From Dermabacter indicis (GTDB lineage: Bacteria > Actinomycetota > Actinomycetes > Actinomycetales > Dermabacteraceae), in assembly GCA_001403775.1 (NCBI GenBank), contig CYUG01000012.1, forward strand, positions 1-64,000: DNA of 64,000 nucleotides, read 5' to 3'. Of the stretch, positions 28,741-37,899 are shown one piece after another. Within the stretch, counting starts at the first letter, position 1. Every line of letters begins with the position of its first letter. Under the pieces are notes generated by a model. That model was given only the letters and a program-made list of their open reading frames with translations, made no database searches and was not told the DNA's origin. A program made the position numbers and the translations under genes.

Positions 28741-30039
28741 TTAGTTCACCTTGATGCCGGACTGTTCTGCGATGCGCTTTGAGGCCGTGACAGCGTCGTT
28801 CCACGCCTTTTCGGGATCCTTGCCGGAGGCTTCGACTTGCTCTAGCTCAGCGGTAAACGGTGCGATGACAGCTTCGGAGTTCGGATCTTCGTAGAGCGGG
28901 CGCACGGTTTCGGCGGCGGCGCTGAACACCTCAGCAGCCTTCTGACCACCGAGGAATTCGACCTCGCCGTCAACCTCCGGCATCGAGTGAGCCTCGGTTG
29001 CCGCGGGGAAGTTGCCGCTGAAGGTGTATTCGACGGCCTGATTCTTCGCGTTGAGGATGAAGGACAGGATTTCGAAGGACTTCTCTGGATCCTTGGCGCC
29101 CTTCGGGATCGTGAGGAATGAGCCGCCCTGGTTGACTGCTTCACCCGGGTGCTTGCACACGCGCCACTTGCCGGCCGTCTCGGGGGCGTCGACTTTCATG
29201 TCGGCGAGGTGCCAGGACGCGCCGAAGTCGGCAGGCAGGCGGCCTTCGTTGACGGCTGCGGCGGCGTCAGTCGTGTTCGAGTCGAGCGCGGCATTGATAC
29301 CGGCTTGGTGCGCCTTGACCGACAGATCCCACGCTTCGCGCACGTGGTCCTGATCGCCGATGAACAGGCCTTCTTCGTCGATGAACCCCTTGCCGCTTTG
29401 ACGGTACGAGGTGCTGAAGACACCCGAGATGTTGCGGATGAGGTACGTGCCCGGTTTGTTCGCGATGAGTTCCTTGCCCACCTCGAAGAATTCGTCCCAC
29501 GTGCGGATTGCGGCTTCGAGCTCGGCGGGCTCAAAGGGGAGGCCCGCCTCTTCGAAAACGTCGATGCGGTAGAAGAGAGCGGTGGGGCCAATGTCGATCG
29601 GAACACCGAGCTGCTTGCCGTCTTTGGCGGTCGCTTGCTCCCACTTCCAGTCGAGGTAGTCGCCCTTGATGTCTTTCGCACCGAGGTCGTTGAGGTCTTC
29701 GAAGTAGTCGGTCTTCGAGCGGAAGAAGGCGATGTCTTCGCCCTTGACGCCCGTGATGTCGGGGAGACCGGAGCCAGAACTGAAGGTCGTGGTGAGTTTC
29801 TGCTTGAAGTCGCCGCCAATGACGTTTTGGCGGAAGTTGATGTCAGGGAACTTCTCCTTGACGGCCTTGAGAGTGTCCTCGCTGTACCCTTCGGGCCAGG
29901 TCCAGAGAGTGAAGTCGTTCGACCCTCCGCTTCCGGAGGAGGAGCTCGAGCTACCGGTCGAGCAGCCCGTGAGGGTGAGGGCGAGGGGGCCGAAAGCGAG
30001 TGCGCTCGCGCCCAGAAGTGAACGGCGTGAGATGTCCAT
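28741..30039 (-). CDS. sugar ABC binding lipoprotein (copy 1)
   Basis: CUT1 solute-binding protein (432 aa) with MDISRRSLLGASALAFG and a lipobox near TLTGC, then a Ser/Gly run. The mature domain has WTWPEGYSEDTLKAVKEKF and the PKGAKDPEKSFEIL region. GGAG lies 6 nt before ATG 30039; the much longer frame to 30498 crosses untranslated leader. It is closely similar to the protein at 33028-34314. The first gene of its operon. Confidence 0.92.
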   Translation of the reverse strand: MDISRRSLLGASALAFGPLALTLTGCSTGSSSSSSGSGGSNDFTLWTWPEGYSEDTLKAVKEKFPDINFRQNVIGGDFKQKLTTTFSSGSGLPDITGVKGEDIAFFRSKTDYFEDLNDLGAKDIKGDYLDWKWEQATAKDGKQLGVPIDIGPTALFYRIDVFEEAGLPFEPAELEAAIRTWDEFFEVGKELIANKPGTYLIRNISGVFSTSYRQSGKGFIDEEGLFIGDQDHVREAWDLSVKAHQAGINAALDSNTTDAAAAVNEGRLPADFGASWHLADMKVDAPETAGKWRVCKHPGEAVNQGGSFLTIPKGAKDPEKSFEILSFILNAKNQAVEYTFSGNFPAATEAHSMPEVDGEVEFLGGQKAAEVFSAAAETVRPLYEDPNSEAVIAPFTAELEQVEASGKDPEKAWNDAVTASKRIAEQSGIKVN

Positions 30040-30521
30040 GAAAAACTCCGTTAATCGGAAAGGAGGTGGGTGAGGAAGCGGGCGGATGAGCCGTGAAGGC
30101 TCAACGAGAACGCTAAACCTACCTCCAGCTATTGATGTTGTGTATACATGCGAGGTTGCGTTTGCGACTTCACATAGGTGTTTTCTTAGTGGTACCCCAC
30201 CGACGGTGGTGGGGTGGGGCGGCAGTGCCCCCACTAAAACAGTGGCTTCGCTGCCGTTTTGAGTATAGCTCGAACGCGGGGGACTGCCGCACGCAGGGTC
30301 CTGCCTACGGCAAGTCTCGCTAGGGAAAAGGAAAGTTCCCTGGGGTAGCGGCGTGCGCGACCGGGCGCTATTGCGCTTTCCCTGTGGCCGTAGGAGAAAC
30401 CCTGGCACCATTTTCCGGTATACAAAATGTTGCGCTTTGCGAGTGTGATCGCGAGGTGGACGGCCGCGGCATGTACCCGCCGGTCCTTCACTGATCAAGA
30501 AGCGATCGCTACCGTGGAGGC
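30040..30521. other. 482-nt structured intergenic region
   Basis: No gene recognised. It holds the leader of the binding-protein operon on the minus strand and the approach to the NUDIX gene on the plus strand. A TGTATACA palindrome at 30141-30148 could bind a GntR-type regulator. Several inverted repeats follow: TTAGTGG with CCACTAA bracketing 30187-30236, which also contains CCCCACC/GGTGGGG, and GACTGCCG with CGGCAAGTC at about 30281-30316. AGGGAA/TTCCCT lies near 30322-30341. The density of stems suggests an RNA or decayed repeat, but I cannot name one. Confidence 0.5.
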
Positions 30522-31031
30522 ATGAGCGACCTCCTCCCGAACCCGTACTTCTACCAGCAGCTGCCCAAGGTTTTCAGCTCCGGCGCCGCGATCATTCGTG
30601 ACGACAAGGATCGCATCCTCGTAGAGAAGCCCAACTACCGTGATCACTGGCTTTTGCCCGGCGGTGGGGTAGACGCGGGGGAGGATCCGCGAGAAGCCAC
30701 GAAACGCGAACTCATGGAAGAGCTCGCCCTCGATCTTTCCGTGGGCCGGCTGCTCTCGGTGAGCTGGGTGCCCTCGAGCGCGGCATACGGCGCGCCCATG
30801 GGCGTTCACTTTGTGTTCGACGCCGGAGTTGTTCCCGAGGCGGAACTTCGCGAAAGCGTGCGCATCCAGGAGGCGGAACTTGAGGATTGGGCGCTCATCG
30901 ACCCGAGCGAGGCGGCCATCCTCTCACCGTGGGGTGCCGAGCGGGTGCGTCACGCACTTGACGTGCTTGAGGGCCGCGCAGATGCGGATCTCTTTTCAGT
31001 CAAGAAAGACGGGAGTGCGGAAGCACCGTAA
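30522..31031 (+). CDS. NUDIX hydrolase
   Basis: A 169-residue NUDIX protein that would hydrolyse a nucleoside diphosphate linked to another moiety. The NUDIX box is GVDAGEDPREATKRELMEEL, with the catalytic REL-x-EE core intact and Ala in place of the usual Gly after it. The substrate cannot be read. It lies alone between two duplicated ABC operons, with GGAGG very close to the ATG. A broken copy is at 45570-45741. Confidence 0.9.
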   Translation: MSDLLPNPYFYQQLPKVFSSGAAIIRDDKDRILVEKPNYRDHWLLPGGGVDAGEDPREATKRELMEELALDLSVGRLLSVSWVPSSAAYGAPMGVHFVFDAGVVPEAELRESVRIQEAELEDWALIDPSEAAILSPWGAERVRHALDVLEGRADADLFSVKKDGSAEAP

Positions 31032-31061
31032 AGACCGCAGGAGCGCCGCGAGGTGGGCAGG

Positions 31062-31078
31062 CGTCGGAAATTCCGACG
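31062..31078. repeat. head-to-head pair of the 12-bp motif core
   Basis: CGTCGGAA-A-TTCCGACG: two motif cores facing each other with a 1-nt spacer, 30 nt after the NUDIX stop. It could fold as a small hairpin and act in termination. Confidence 0.55.
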
Positions 31079-31213
31079 GTCGCCGTGCAACCGCTGAACC
31101 CCACGAGCAAAGTGGTGCCCCGCGACGGGCCACACATGCTCCACCCATCGCGTGATCTACCCATCGCGGATTGACGGCGTTATATGGCTGTCATGCGTAC
31201 GCACGAGGGAGGG

Positions 31214-32089
31214 CTACTTGAGGGCTCCCTCTGCGATGCCGGCGATGAACTGTTTCGCTCCGATGATGAACACGAGGATGAGCGGCACCACCGCGATGAG
31301 AGCCGAGGCCATGAGCATGCCGTAATCGCTGCCGTGGGCAGTCTTGAGCTGACTCAGCGCGACCTGAAGTGTCAGCTTGCTGGGGTCGGTGAGCACGATG
31401 AGGGGCCACATGAAGTCGTTCCACGCGCCGATGAAGGTGAACATTCCAAGGAACGCGAGTGCCGGCTTGATGATCGGCAGGCACACGTGAAGGTACTGGC
31501 GGAAGAACCCGCAGCCATCCATGCGGGCTGCTTCGAGCAGCTCGGTGGGGATGGAATTAGTGGCGTATTGCCGAAGCCAGAACACGCCGAAGGCACTCGC
31601 GAGTGAGGGGAACACGAGGGCTTTGAGATCGCCGGTCCAGCCGAGTTTGCTCATAAAGAGGAACTGCGGGATGCTCGCGAGCTGGCTCGGCAAGAGGAAC
31701 GTCGCCATGACGATGAGGAACAGACCGCGCTTACCCGGAAAATCAAACTTCGCAAACGTAAACGCGGTGAGGGACGCGATGATGAGGGCGAGGACCGTCA
31801 CGGACACTGCTACGACAAGCGTGTTGCCCATCGCTGCCCAGATGTTGATCTTCGAGGTGATCGTTCCGATGTTTTGGCCGAGTCGATCGCCGGGGAGAAC
31901 ATCTGGCGGAAACTTGAAGATCGCAGATGAAGGGTGTGTCGCGAGGATGAACATCCAGTAGAACGGGAACAGCGAAATGAGCGCGCCGATCGTGAGCGCG
32001 ACGTATTTCAGCACGGTCGAAAGGCGAATGGGCTTTCGCCTGCGTGGAACCGCGTTCGCGAGGGGCTTTGCTTGCGTAGTCGAACTCAT
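31214..32089 (-). CDS. carbohydrate ABC permease, MalG type (copy 2)
   Basis: Duplicate of the permease at 26936-27802 (291 aa). Nearly all differences are in the first 20 residues and at scattered conservative positions; the EAA loop ELLEAARMDGCGFFRQYLHV is identical. Third gene of the operon 34314-31214, 12 nt after the MalF gene. The gap to the NUDIX gene holds the motif pair at 31062. Confidence 0.93.
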   Translation of the reverse strand: MSSTTQAKPLANAVPRRRKPIRLSTVLKYVALTIGALISLFPFYWMFILATHPSSAIFKFPPDVLPGDRLGQNIGTITSKINIWAAMGNTLVVAVSVTVLALIIASLTAFTFAKFDFPGKRGLFLIVMATFLLPSQLASIPQFLFMSKLGWTGDLKALVFPSLASAFGVFWLRQYATNSIPTELLEAARMDGCGFFRQYLHVCLPIIKPALAFLGMFTFIGAWNDFMWPLIVLTDPSKLTLQVALSQLKTAHGSDYGMLMASALIAVVPLILVFIIGAKQFIAGIAEGALK

Positions 32090-32101
32090 GACGTTGCTCC
32101 C

Positions 32102-33022
32102 CTAGTCCTTTTTCTCGCGCGTGACGAGCCAGTTGATGATCGAGAAGAACATGACCACGATGAACACTCCCCACGCGATTGCGGCGCCGTAGCCGTAGCG
32201 GTTTTCTTGGAATGCCACCGAGTAGAAGTACATGACCATCGTGAGGCCCGAGTTATTGACGCCGCCGGAGTTAGCTGCCCCTGAATTATTGGAGGACGTA
32301 AGAACTTGTGACTCGGTGAAGCTTTGAAGGGAGCCGATCGTGGACATGAGAGTCACGAACAGCACGATGGGCCGCAACTGCGGGAGCGTGATGCGGAAGA
32401 AGATTTGCCACGAGTTCGCCCCGTCGAGTGCCGCGGCTTCGTAGAGGGACTTATCGATCGCTTGAAGCCCAGCCAAAATCAGCAGGGCGTTGTAGCCCAC
32501 GAATGCCCAGGTGGTGAGGCACGAGATGGCGATTTTTATGCCCCACTCGTTTTGCAGCCAGGCGATGTTATCGAACCCCACCAGGTTGATGAGAACGTTG
32601 GCTACGCCGAACTGACTGGAAAAGATCGAGCTGAAGAGCATGCCCATCGCGACCATCGAGGTGATGTTCGGGATGAGGTAGATCACCTTGTAGGTCGTCG
32701 AGAACCTGAGCGTTGAGTTGAGCATAAGCGCCAGGATTGTTGCCAACACGAGGGTAGGAACCGTGCCCATCACCCACAAGATCAAGGTGTTGACGAGGGA
32801 TTTATAGAAGAGCGGATCGGTGACGAGGTATTTGAAGTTCGTCAGGCCGATCACGTCGAAATCGCCGAGGCCCGACCAGTTCGTGAACGCGAGCCCCATC
32901 GTAAACACCACGGGCATCGCGCCGAACACGAAGAAGAAGAAAAAGTACGGCGAGATGGCGAGATATTGCGGTAGTGCTTTTCTTATGCGCGTCCCGAGTG
33001 GTCGGGCCTTCGGTTCGATCAT
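32102..33022 (-). CDS. carbohydrate ABC permease, MalF type (copy 2)
   Basis: Duplicate of the permease at 27815-28735 (306 aa), with an identical EAA loop SLYEAAALDGANSWQIFFRI. It starts MIEPKARPLGTRIRKAL at 33022, five nt after the binding-protein stop, as in copy 1. Differences cluster in the outer loop (TSSNNSGAANSGGV against TSSDSGGAANAGGI). Confidence 0.92.
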   Translation of the reverse strand: MIEPKARPLGTRIRKALPQYLAISPYFFFFFVFGAMPVVFTMGLAFTNWSGLGDFDVIGLTNFKYLVTDPLFYKSLVNTLILWVMGTVPTLVLATILALMLNSTLRFSTTYKVIYLIPNITSMVAMGMLFSSIFSSQFGVANVLINLVGFDNIAWLQNEWGIKIAISCLTTWAFVGYNALLILAGLQAIDKSLYEAAALDGANSWQIFFRITLPQLRPIVLFVTLMSTIGSLQSFTESQVLTSSNNSGAANSGGVNNSGLTMVMYFYSVAFQENRYGYGAAIAWGVFIVVMFFSIINWLVTREKKD

Positions 33023-33027
33023 TGTGG

Positions 33028-34314
33028 TCAGTTCACCTTGATGCCGGATTGTTCAGCAATGCGCTTGGCAGCCGTGACTGCATCGCTCCACGCCTTTTCG
33101 GGGTCCTTCTTTGTCGATTCCACCTGCTCGAGTTCCGCGTAGAAGGGGGCGTTCACTGCTTCCGAGTTCGGATCCTCGTAGAGCGGGCGCACGGTTTCGG
33201 CGGCAGCGCTAAATACCTCAGCGGCCTTCTGACCACCGAGGAATTCGACCTCGCTGTCAACTTCGGGCATCGAGTGTGCTTCGGTTGCTGCGGGGAAGTT
33301 TCCGCTGTGCTTGTACTCGAGCGCCTGGTTCTTGGCGTTGAGCATGAAGGAGAGGATCTCGAACGATTTCTTCGGATCCTTGGCGCCCTTCGGGATGGTG
33401 AGGAACGAGCCGCCCTTGTTCACGGCCTCACCCGGGTGCTTGCACACGTGCCACTTGCCGGAGGTCTCGGGAGCGTCCGACATGAGATCGGCGAGATGCC
33501 ATGAAGCTCCGAAGTCGGCCGGAAGGCGTCCCTCGCTCACTGCTGCCGCCGAGTCGGTGGTCTGTGCGGCGAGCGCGCCGTTGATGCCGGCAGCGTTGGC
33601 CTTGACCGCGAGATCCCACGCGGCACGGATGTGCTCCTGGTCGCCGATGAACGCGCCGTTTTCGTCGATGAAGCCCTTACCGGCCTGACGCCAAGCTGTG
33701 CCGAACACGCTGGCCGTGTTGCGAACGAGGAAGGTGCCGGGCTTCTTCGCAATGAGTTCCTTGCCGAGTTCGAAGTACTCATCCCACGAGCGGATCGCGT
33801 TCTCGAGCTCCGTGGGATCGGAGGGAAGGCCCGCCTCTTCAAACACATCGAAGCGGTAGAAGAGTGCGGTCGGGCCGATATCCGTGGGGATGCCGAGCTG
33901 CTTGCCGTCCTTTGTGGTGGCTTGCTCCCACTTCCAGTCGAGGTAGTCGCCTTTGATGTCCTTCGCGCCGAGCTCGTTGAGATCCTCGAAGTAGTCGGTC
34001 TTCGAGAGGAAGAAGGAGATGTCTTCGCCTTTGACGCCGGTGATGTCGGGAAGGCCGGAGCCGGCGCTGAAGGTAGTCGTGAGCTTCTGCTTGAAGTCGC
34101 CGCCGATCACGTCCTGGCGGAGCGAAATGTCAGAAAATTTTTCTTTGACGGCGTTGAGAACGTCGTCACCGTAGCCCTCGGGCCACATCCACAGGATGAA
34201 CTCGTTGCCGTCGCCGGCGCTTGACCCGGAGTTGCTCGTCGAGCAACCGACGAGAGCCAGTGGGCCAAGCGTGAGCGCGCTGGCTCCGAGGAATGAACGA
34301 CGGGAAATATTCAT
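33028..34314 (-). CDS. sugar ABC binding lipoprotein (copy 2)
   Basis: Duplicate of the protein at 28741-30039 (428 aa), starting MNISRRSFLGASALTLG with lipobox near LVGC. GGAG lies 6 nt before ATG 34314, exactly as in copy 1; a TTG start at 34326 is less likely. It is more diverged than the two permeases, as expected if the copies are changing ligand range. Head of the second copy of the operon. Confidence 0.92.
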   Translation of the reverse strand: MNISRRSFLGASALTLGPLALVGCSTSNSGSSAGDGNEFILWMWPEGYGDDVLNAVKEKFSDISLRQDVIGGDFKQKLTTTFSAGSGLPDITGVKGEDISFFLSKTDYFEDLNELGAKDIKGDYLDWKWEQATTKDGKQLGIPTDIGPTALFYRFDVFEEAGLPSDPTELENAIRSWDEYFELGKELIAKKPGTFLVRNTASVFGTAWRQAGKGFIDENGAFIGDQEHIRAAWDLAVKANAAGINGALAAQTTDSAAAVSEGRLPADFGASWHLADLMSDAPETSGKWHVCKHPGEAVNKGGSFLTIPKGAKDPKKSFEILSFMLNAKNQALEYKHSGNFPAATEAHSMPEVDSEVEFLGGQKAAEVFSAAAETVRPLYEDPNSEAVNAPFYAELEQVESTKKDPEKAWSDAVTAAKRIAEQSGIKVN

Positions 34315-34505
34315 TGAAAACTCCAAGTAAGCCTCGGTGGGATGCGCCGTGGATGATTCCTGTACGGCTGCGTTGCCGTGCCAGTCAATACCCGTGCGGT
34401 TAACGTCGAGTAAATGGAAAATGATGACGTAAGTAAACTTTTATCGATGCGGTTTGCGCCGACCGAAGAGTGCACTTTCTTCGAGCTAGGCCGACGGCGT
34501 GTTTT

Positions 34506-34525
34506 CCCCTGTCATGGGGGTTTTT
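34506..34525 (+). terminator. terminator-like hairpin in the GH38 leader
   Basis: CCCC-TGTCAT-GGGG followed by GTTTTT, preceded by TTTT. It points toward the GH38 operon although no plus-strand gene ends before it. This suggests an attenuator in a long leader, or the end of an unseen small RNA. Confidence 0.5.
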
Positions 34526-34653
34526 CTGGGTCGGTGCGTGAGATGCCCGGTCGTGCCTCATCGAAAGCGTGGTTTCTTCCCAGGGGTAAAAGGTCATTAA
34601 GTGTGTGTTTAGTTACACGAGGTGTTTTTGTGGCTGATAAGCTCGCTGCGTGC

Positions 34654-34666
34654 GCGGTTTAGCTAT
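34654..34666 (+). promoter_or_regulatory. LacI-type operator candidate
   Basis: GCGGTTTAGCTAT matches 22078-22090 at 12 of 13 positions and the 17536 site (reverse strand) at about 10 of 13. It lies 41 nt before GH38 gene 2, consistent with control by the same LacI regulator. Confidence 0.45.
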
Positions 34667-34707
34667 GGTGCTGGCCGTGAAACGAGGGCGATGTTCTGGA
34701 GGGTGGA

Positions 34708-37700
34708 ATGTTTGACGATTCAACGCTTGTGGAGGACCGCATCGAGCGTCTCCACGAGAGGCTGGGCAAGGAGCTCTTCAGGGTTCTCGCGCCCGTTCAC
34801 GTCACCGCGTGGAAGGCGCCGGGTGAGCCCGTTGACTTTGCAACGGCGGCGGGCGCGAGCTATACCCCGATTGCCTCGGGGGATCGCTGGGGGCCGGCGT
34901 GGAGCACGTGGTGGTTCAAGCTTTCGGGCACGGTTCCCACCGAGGTGAAATCTGAGCGCGTGCAGCTGCGCGTGGACCTCGGCTTCGAGGGGGATTGGGC
35001 TGGCAATCAGTCCGAAGGCCTCGCCTACACCACCTCTGGCACGCCGCTCAAGGGCGTCAACCCCATGAATCGCCTCATCCCACTCACGGGCAAGGGCCTT
35101 CCCGAAACGATCGCGAAGGCGGGCGAGAGTCTTCTCGACGAGAACGGGAATGTGGACCTCTTCATCGAGGCCGGCGCCAATCCCAACATGGGTGACTACA
35201 TGAACAACCCCACCGATCTCGGGGATCTCTCGACTCGCCCCGATAAACCCGTGTGGACGTTCGGTGGTGCTGACCTCGTGGTGCGCAACGAGAGCGTGTG
35301 GCACCTGTGGCTCGACATCGAAGTGCTCTGGGGCACCCTCAAAGAGCAGCCCAAAGACTCGACTCTCCGCGCGACCCTCCTGCGCACGCTCGAAGAGGCG
35401 GCCGACATCGTCGATGCCGAGGGTATCCACGAGGGTGCCGACGCCGCCCGCGCCCACCTCGCGCCCGTGATCGCGAGTGGTGCCGGAGCCTCCGCTCAGG
35501 TGATGAGCGCCGTGGGGCACGCGCATATCGATTCCGCGTGGCTGTGGCCCTTGCGCGAAACCCGCCGCAAGGTCGCACGCACCTTCTCGAACGTCCTTGC
35601 CCTTGCCGAGGACTACCCCGAGTTCACCTTCGCGTGCACGTCGGCGCAGCATTACGCGTGGCTCAAGAGCGGAGCGCCGGCTCTTTTTGAACGCGTGAAG
35701 GACTCGATCGCGAAGGGTCAATGGCACCCGGCGGGCGGCATGTGGGTTGAATCCGACACCAACCTCCCCGGTGGCGAAGCCCTCGTTCGACAGTTCACCG
35801 TGGGGCTTAACTGGATGGAGCGCGAGCTCGGAGTTGCCCCCACGTGCACGTGGCTTCCCGACTCCTTCGGGTACACGGGCGCTCTCCCGCAGATTGCGAG
35901 ATTGAGTGGCATGACCACGTTCTTCACGCAGAAGCTCAACTGGAGCCAAACGAACACGCTCCCGCACCACACCTTCTGGTGGGAGGGGATCGACGGCACC
36001 CGCATCTTCACGCACTTCCCGCCCGTGGACTGCTACGACTCGATCGTGAGTCCCGAAGAGGTCTACAAGGCCGAACGCAACTTCAAGGAGAAGGGGCGAG
36101 CGAAGCGTTCACTCCTCCCATACGGCTACGGTGATGGCGGCGGCGGACCCGTCGCGGAAATGGTGGAGCGCGCGCGGCGATTCGCCGATATGGAAGGTGC
36201 GCCCCGCATTGAGTTCGATTCGCCCGACGGTTTCTTCGACAAGGCGCGTGCAGAGTACTCGAACGCCCCCGTCTGGAGCGGCGAAATGTATCTCGAGTTC
36301 CACCGCGGTGTGTACACGTCGAGCGCCGAGCTCAAGCGCGGCAATCGCGAAGTTGAAGCGAAGCTCGCCGTTCTCGAATGGCTCGGAGCCCTCGCGACCG
36401 AGCACGGGATCGACTACCCTCTCGGCGAGGTTGAGGAGCTGTGGCAGCGCGCCCTCCTTCTCCAGTTCCACGACATTCTGCCCGGCTCGTCGATCCACTG
36501 GGTCAACCGTGAGGCACGCGCCGAGTACGAGGCGCTGCGCACCGATATCGAACGCCTCATCGACTCGCTCTTCGCCTCCCTCGCAGGTGAGCACAAGAGT
36601 CAGGTGGAGGTGCGCGAGGGCGGCCACGGTCAGGCCGCGGCGCTCGCGGGCTCTGAACCCACCGTTCTCAATCCCTCGCCCGTGGTTCGCCGCGAGGTGT
36701 GGGAGCATTCCGACGGTTGCTCGCTTATCGAGGTTGCTCCATTTTCCGCTGCACCTCTCTCCTCGGTTGAGGTGGAGCCGGAGAACCCCGTGACGTGTGA
36801 AAAGCGCGAAGGTGGCACCGTGCTTGCCAACGGCCTCGTGGAGGTTGTGATCGACGAGAGCGGTCTCGTGTCGTCCCTTCGCGACCTCCAGGCGGGCGGC
36901 CGGGAGTTGCTTGCTCCGGAAGCGAAGGCGAACGCGCTCAGCATCCACCCGGACTTCCCGAGCTGCTTCGATGCGTGGGAGCTCCAGCACCAGTACAAGC
37001 GAAGCGAGACCGTGCTGAGCGAAGCGCTCGACGTGAAGGTCGTGCGCGACACCGACTTCAAGGCGTGCGTCGAGGTACGCCGTGCCCACGGCGACTCCAC
37101 GTTTACGCAGCGGATCACGCTCGATGCGGATTCGCGCGCGGTCGACTTCGAGGTGCACGTCGATTGGCGCGAGAAGCATCGCGTTCTCCGCGTGGGCTTC
37201 CCGCTTGCGCTGAGTGCGCGCACGGACCGCTCGGAGATCCAGTTCGGGCATATCGATCGTGCGATCGCGAAGAACACGTCGTGGCAGGAGGCGCAGTTCG
37301 AGGTGAGCGGTCACCGTTGGGCGCTCCTCGAGGAGCCCGGCTACGGGGTCGCATTCGCGAACTCGCAGACCTACGGTCACGACGTGCGCGTACTCGATGC
37401 ACCCGGCGCTGAGAGGCGCGGCGGCGTGGCCTTCGGCTACACGCTCTTGCGTTCCGCCACGGCCCCCGATCCCGAAGTTGACCTCGGCGAGCACACGCTT
37501 CGCTACAGTCTCGTGTGCGACGCGAGCCTCGAAGAAGCACATGCGGCCGGGCTTCGCCTCACGCAGCCGCTTCGCGAAGCAACGCCCGGTTTCGAAGTCT
37601 CGCCCGTCGTAAGTATCGACCGCCACGAGGGCGACACGCTCGCCTTCATCGACGCGGTGAAGCCCGCCGACGACGGCACGGGTGATCTCATCGTGCGCCT

Positions 37701-37899
37701 GCACGAGGCCGAGGGTCGCGCGGGTATCGCGCATGTGCGCTTCGCCTCCGCTCCGGCAGAGATCCGCGCGACGAACCTGCGCGAAAAAGACGCGCCAGAG
37801 GTCGCGCCCGGCCTGACCGCTTGTGGCGAGGATTCCTCGCTCTATGAAGTCTCTATGCACGAATTCCAGATTGTGACCTTGAGGGTGGCACGCGCATGA
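34708..37899 (+). CDS. GH38 alpha-mannosidase 2
   Basis: Family 38 alpha-mannosidase (1063 aa). The metal site is GHAHIDSAWLWPLRETRR, the nucleophile Asp lies in GGMWVESDTNLPGGEA, and WLPDSFGYTGALPQI, GYGDGGGGP and LQFHDILPGSSI follow. It is clearly paralogous to gene 1 but with longer C-terminal domains. The two may prefer different alpha-mannosidic links. No signal peptide. GGAGG lies just before ATG 34708. First gene of a four-gene operon in which every junction overlaps (ATGA or GTGA). The codons for HSDGCS carry a 12-bp motif copy (36709-36720). Confidence 0.94.
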   Translation: MFDDSTLVEDRIERLHERLGKELFRVLAPVHVTAWKAPGEPVDFATAAGASYTPIASGDRWGPAWSTWWFKLSGTVPTEVKSERVQLRVDLGFEGDWAGNQSEGLAYTTSGTPLKGVNPMNRLIPLTGKGLPETIAKAGESLLDENGNVDLFIEAGANPNMGDYMNNPTDLGDLSTRPDKPVWTFGGADLVVRNESVWHLWLDIEVLWGTLKEQPKDSTLRATLLRTLEEAADIVDAEGIHEGADAARAHLAPVIASGAGASAQVMSAVGHAHIDSAWLWPLRETRRKVARTFSNVLALAEDYPEFTFACTSAQHYAWLKSGAPALFERVKDSIAKGQWHPAGGMWVESDTNLPGGEALVRQFTVGLNWMERELGVAPTCTWLPDSFGYTGALPQIARLSGMTTFFTQKLNWSQTNTLPHHTFWWEGIDGTRIFTHFPPVDCYDSIVSPEEVYKAERNFKEKGRAKRSLLPYGYGDGGGGPVAEMVERARRFADMEGAPRIEFDSPDGFFDKARAEYSNAPVWSGEMYLEFHRGVYTSSAELKRGNREVEAKLAVLEWLGALATEHGIDYPLGEVEELWQRALLLQFHDILPGSSIHWVNREARAEYEALRTDIERLIDSLFASLAGEHKSQVEVREGGHGQAAALAGSEPTVLNPSPVVRREVWEHSDGCSLIEVAPFSAAPLSSVEVEPENPVTCEKREGGTVLANGLVEVVIDESGLVSSLRDLQAGGRELLAPEAKANALSIHPDFPSCFDAWELQHQYKRSETVLSEALDVKVVRDTDFKACVEVRRAHGDSTFTQRITLDADSRAVDFEVHVDWREKHRVLRVGFPLALSARTDRSEIQFGHIDRAIAKNTSWQEAQFEVSGHRWALLEEPGYGVAFANSQTYGHDVRVLDAPGAERRGGVAFGYTLLRSATAPDPEVDLGEHTLRYSLVCDASLEEAHAAGLRLTQPLREATPGFEVSPVVSIDRHEGDTLAFIDAVKPADDGTGDLIVRLHEAEGRAGIAHVRFASAPAEIRATNLREKDAPEVAPGLTACGEDSSLYEVSMHEFQIVTLRVARA

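Larger units (their letters stand above)
34315..34707. other. 393-nt divergent intergenic region with leader
   Basis: No gene recognised. The left part (34315-34450), comparatively AT-rich, should hold the promoter of the minus-strand ABC operon. The right part is the leader of the GH38 operon. It includes a plus-strand hairpin with a T-run (34506-34525), a GTGT/ACAC stem near 34602-34616, and the GCGGTTTAGCTAT element. Confidence 0.5.
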
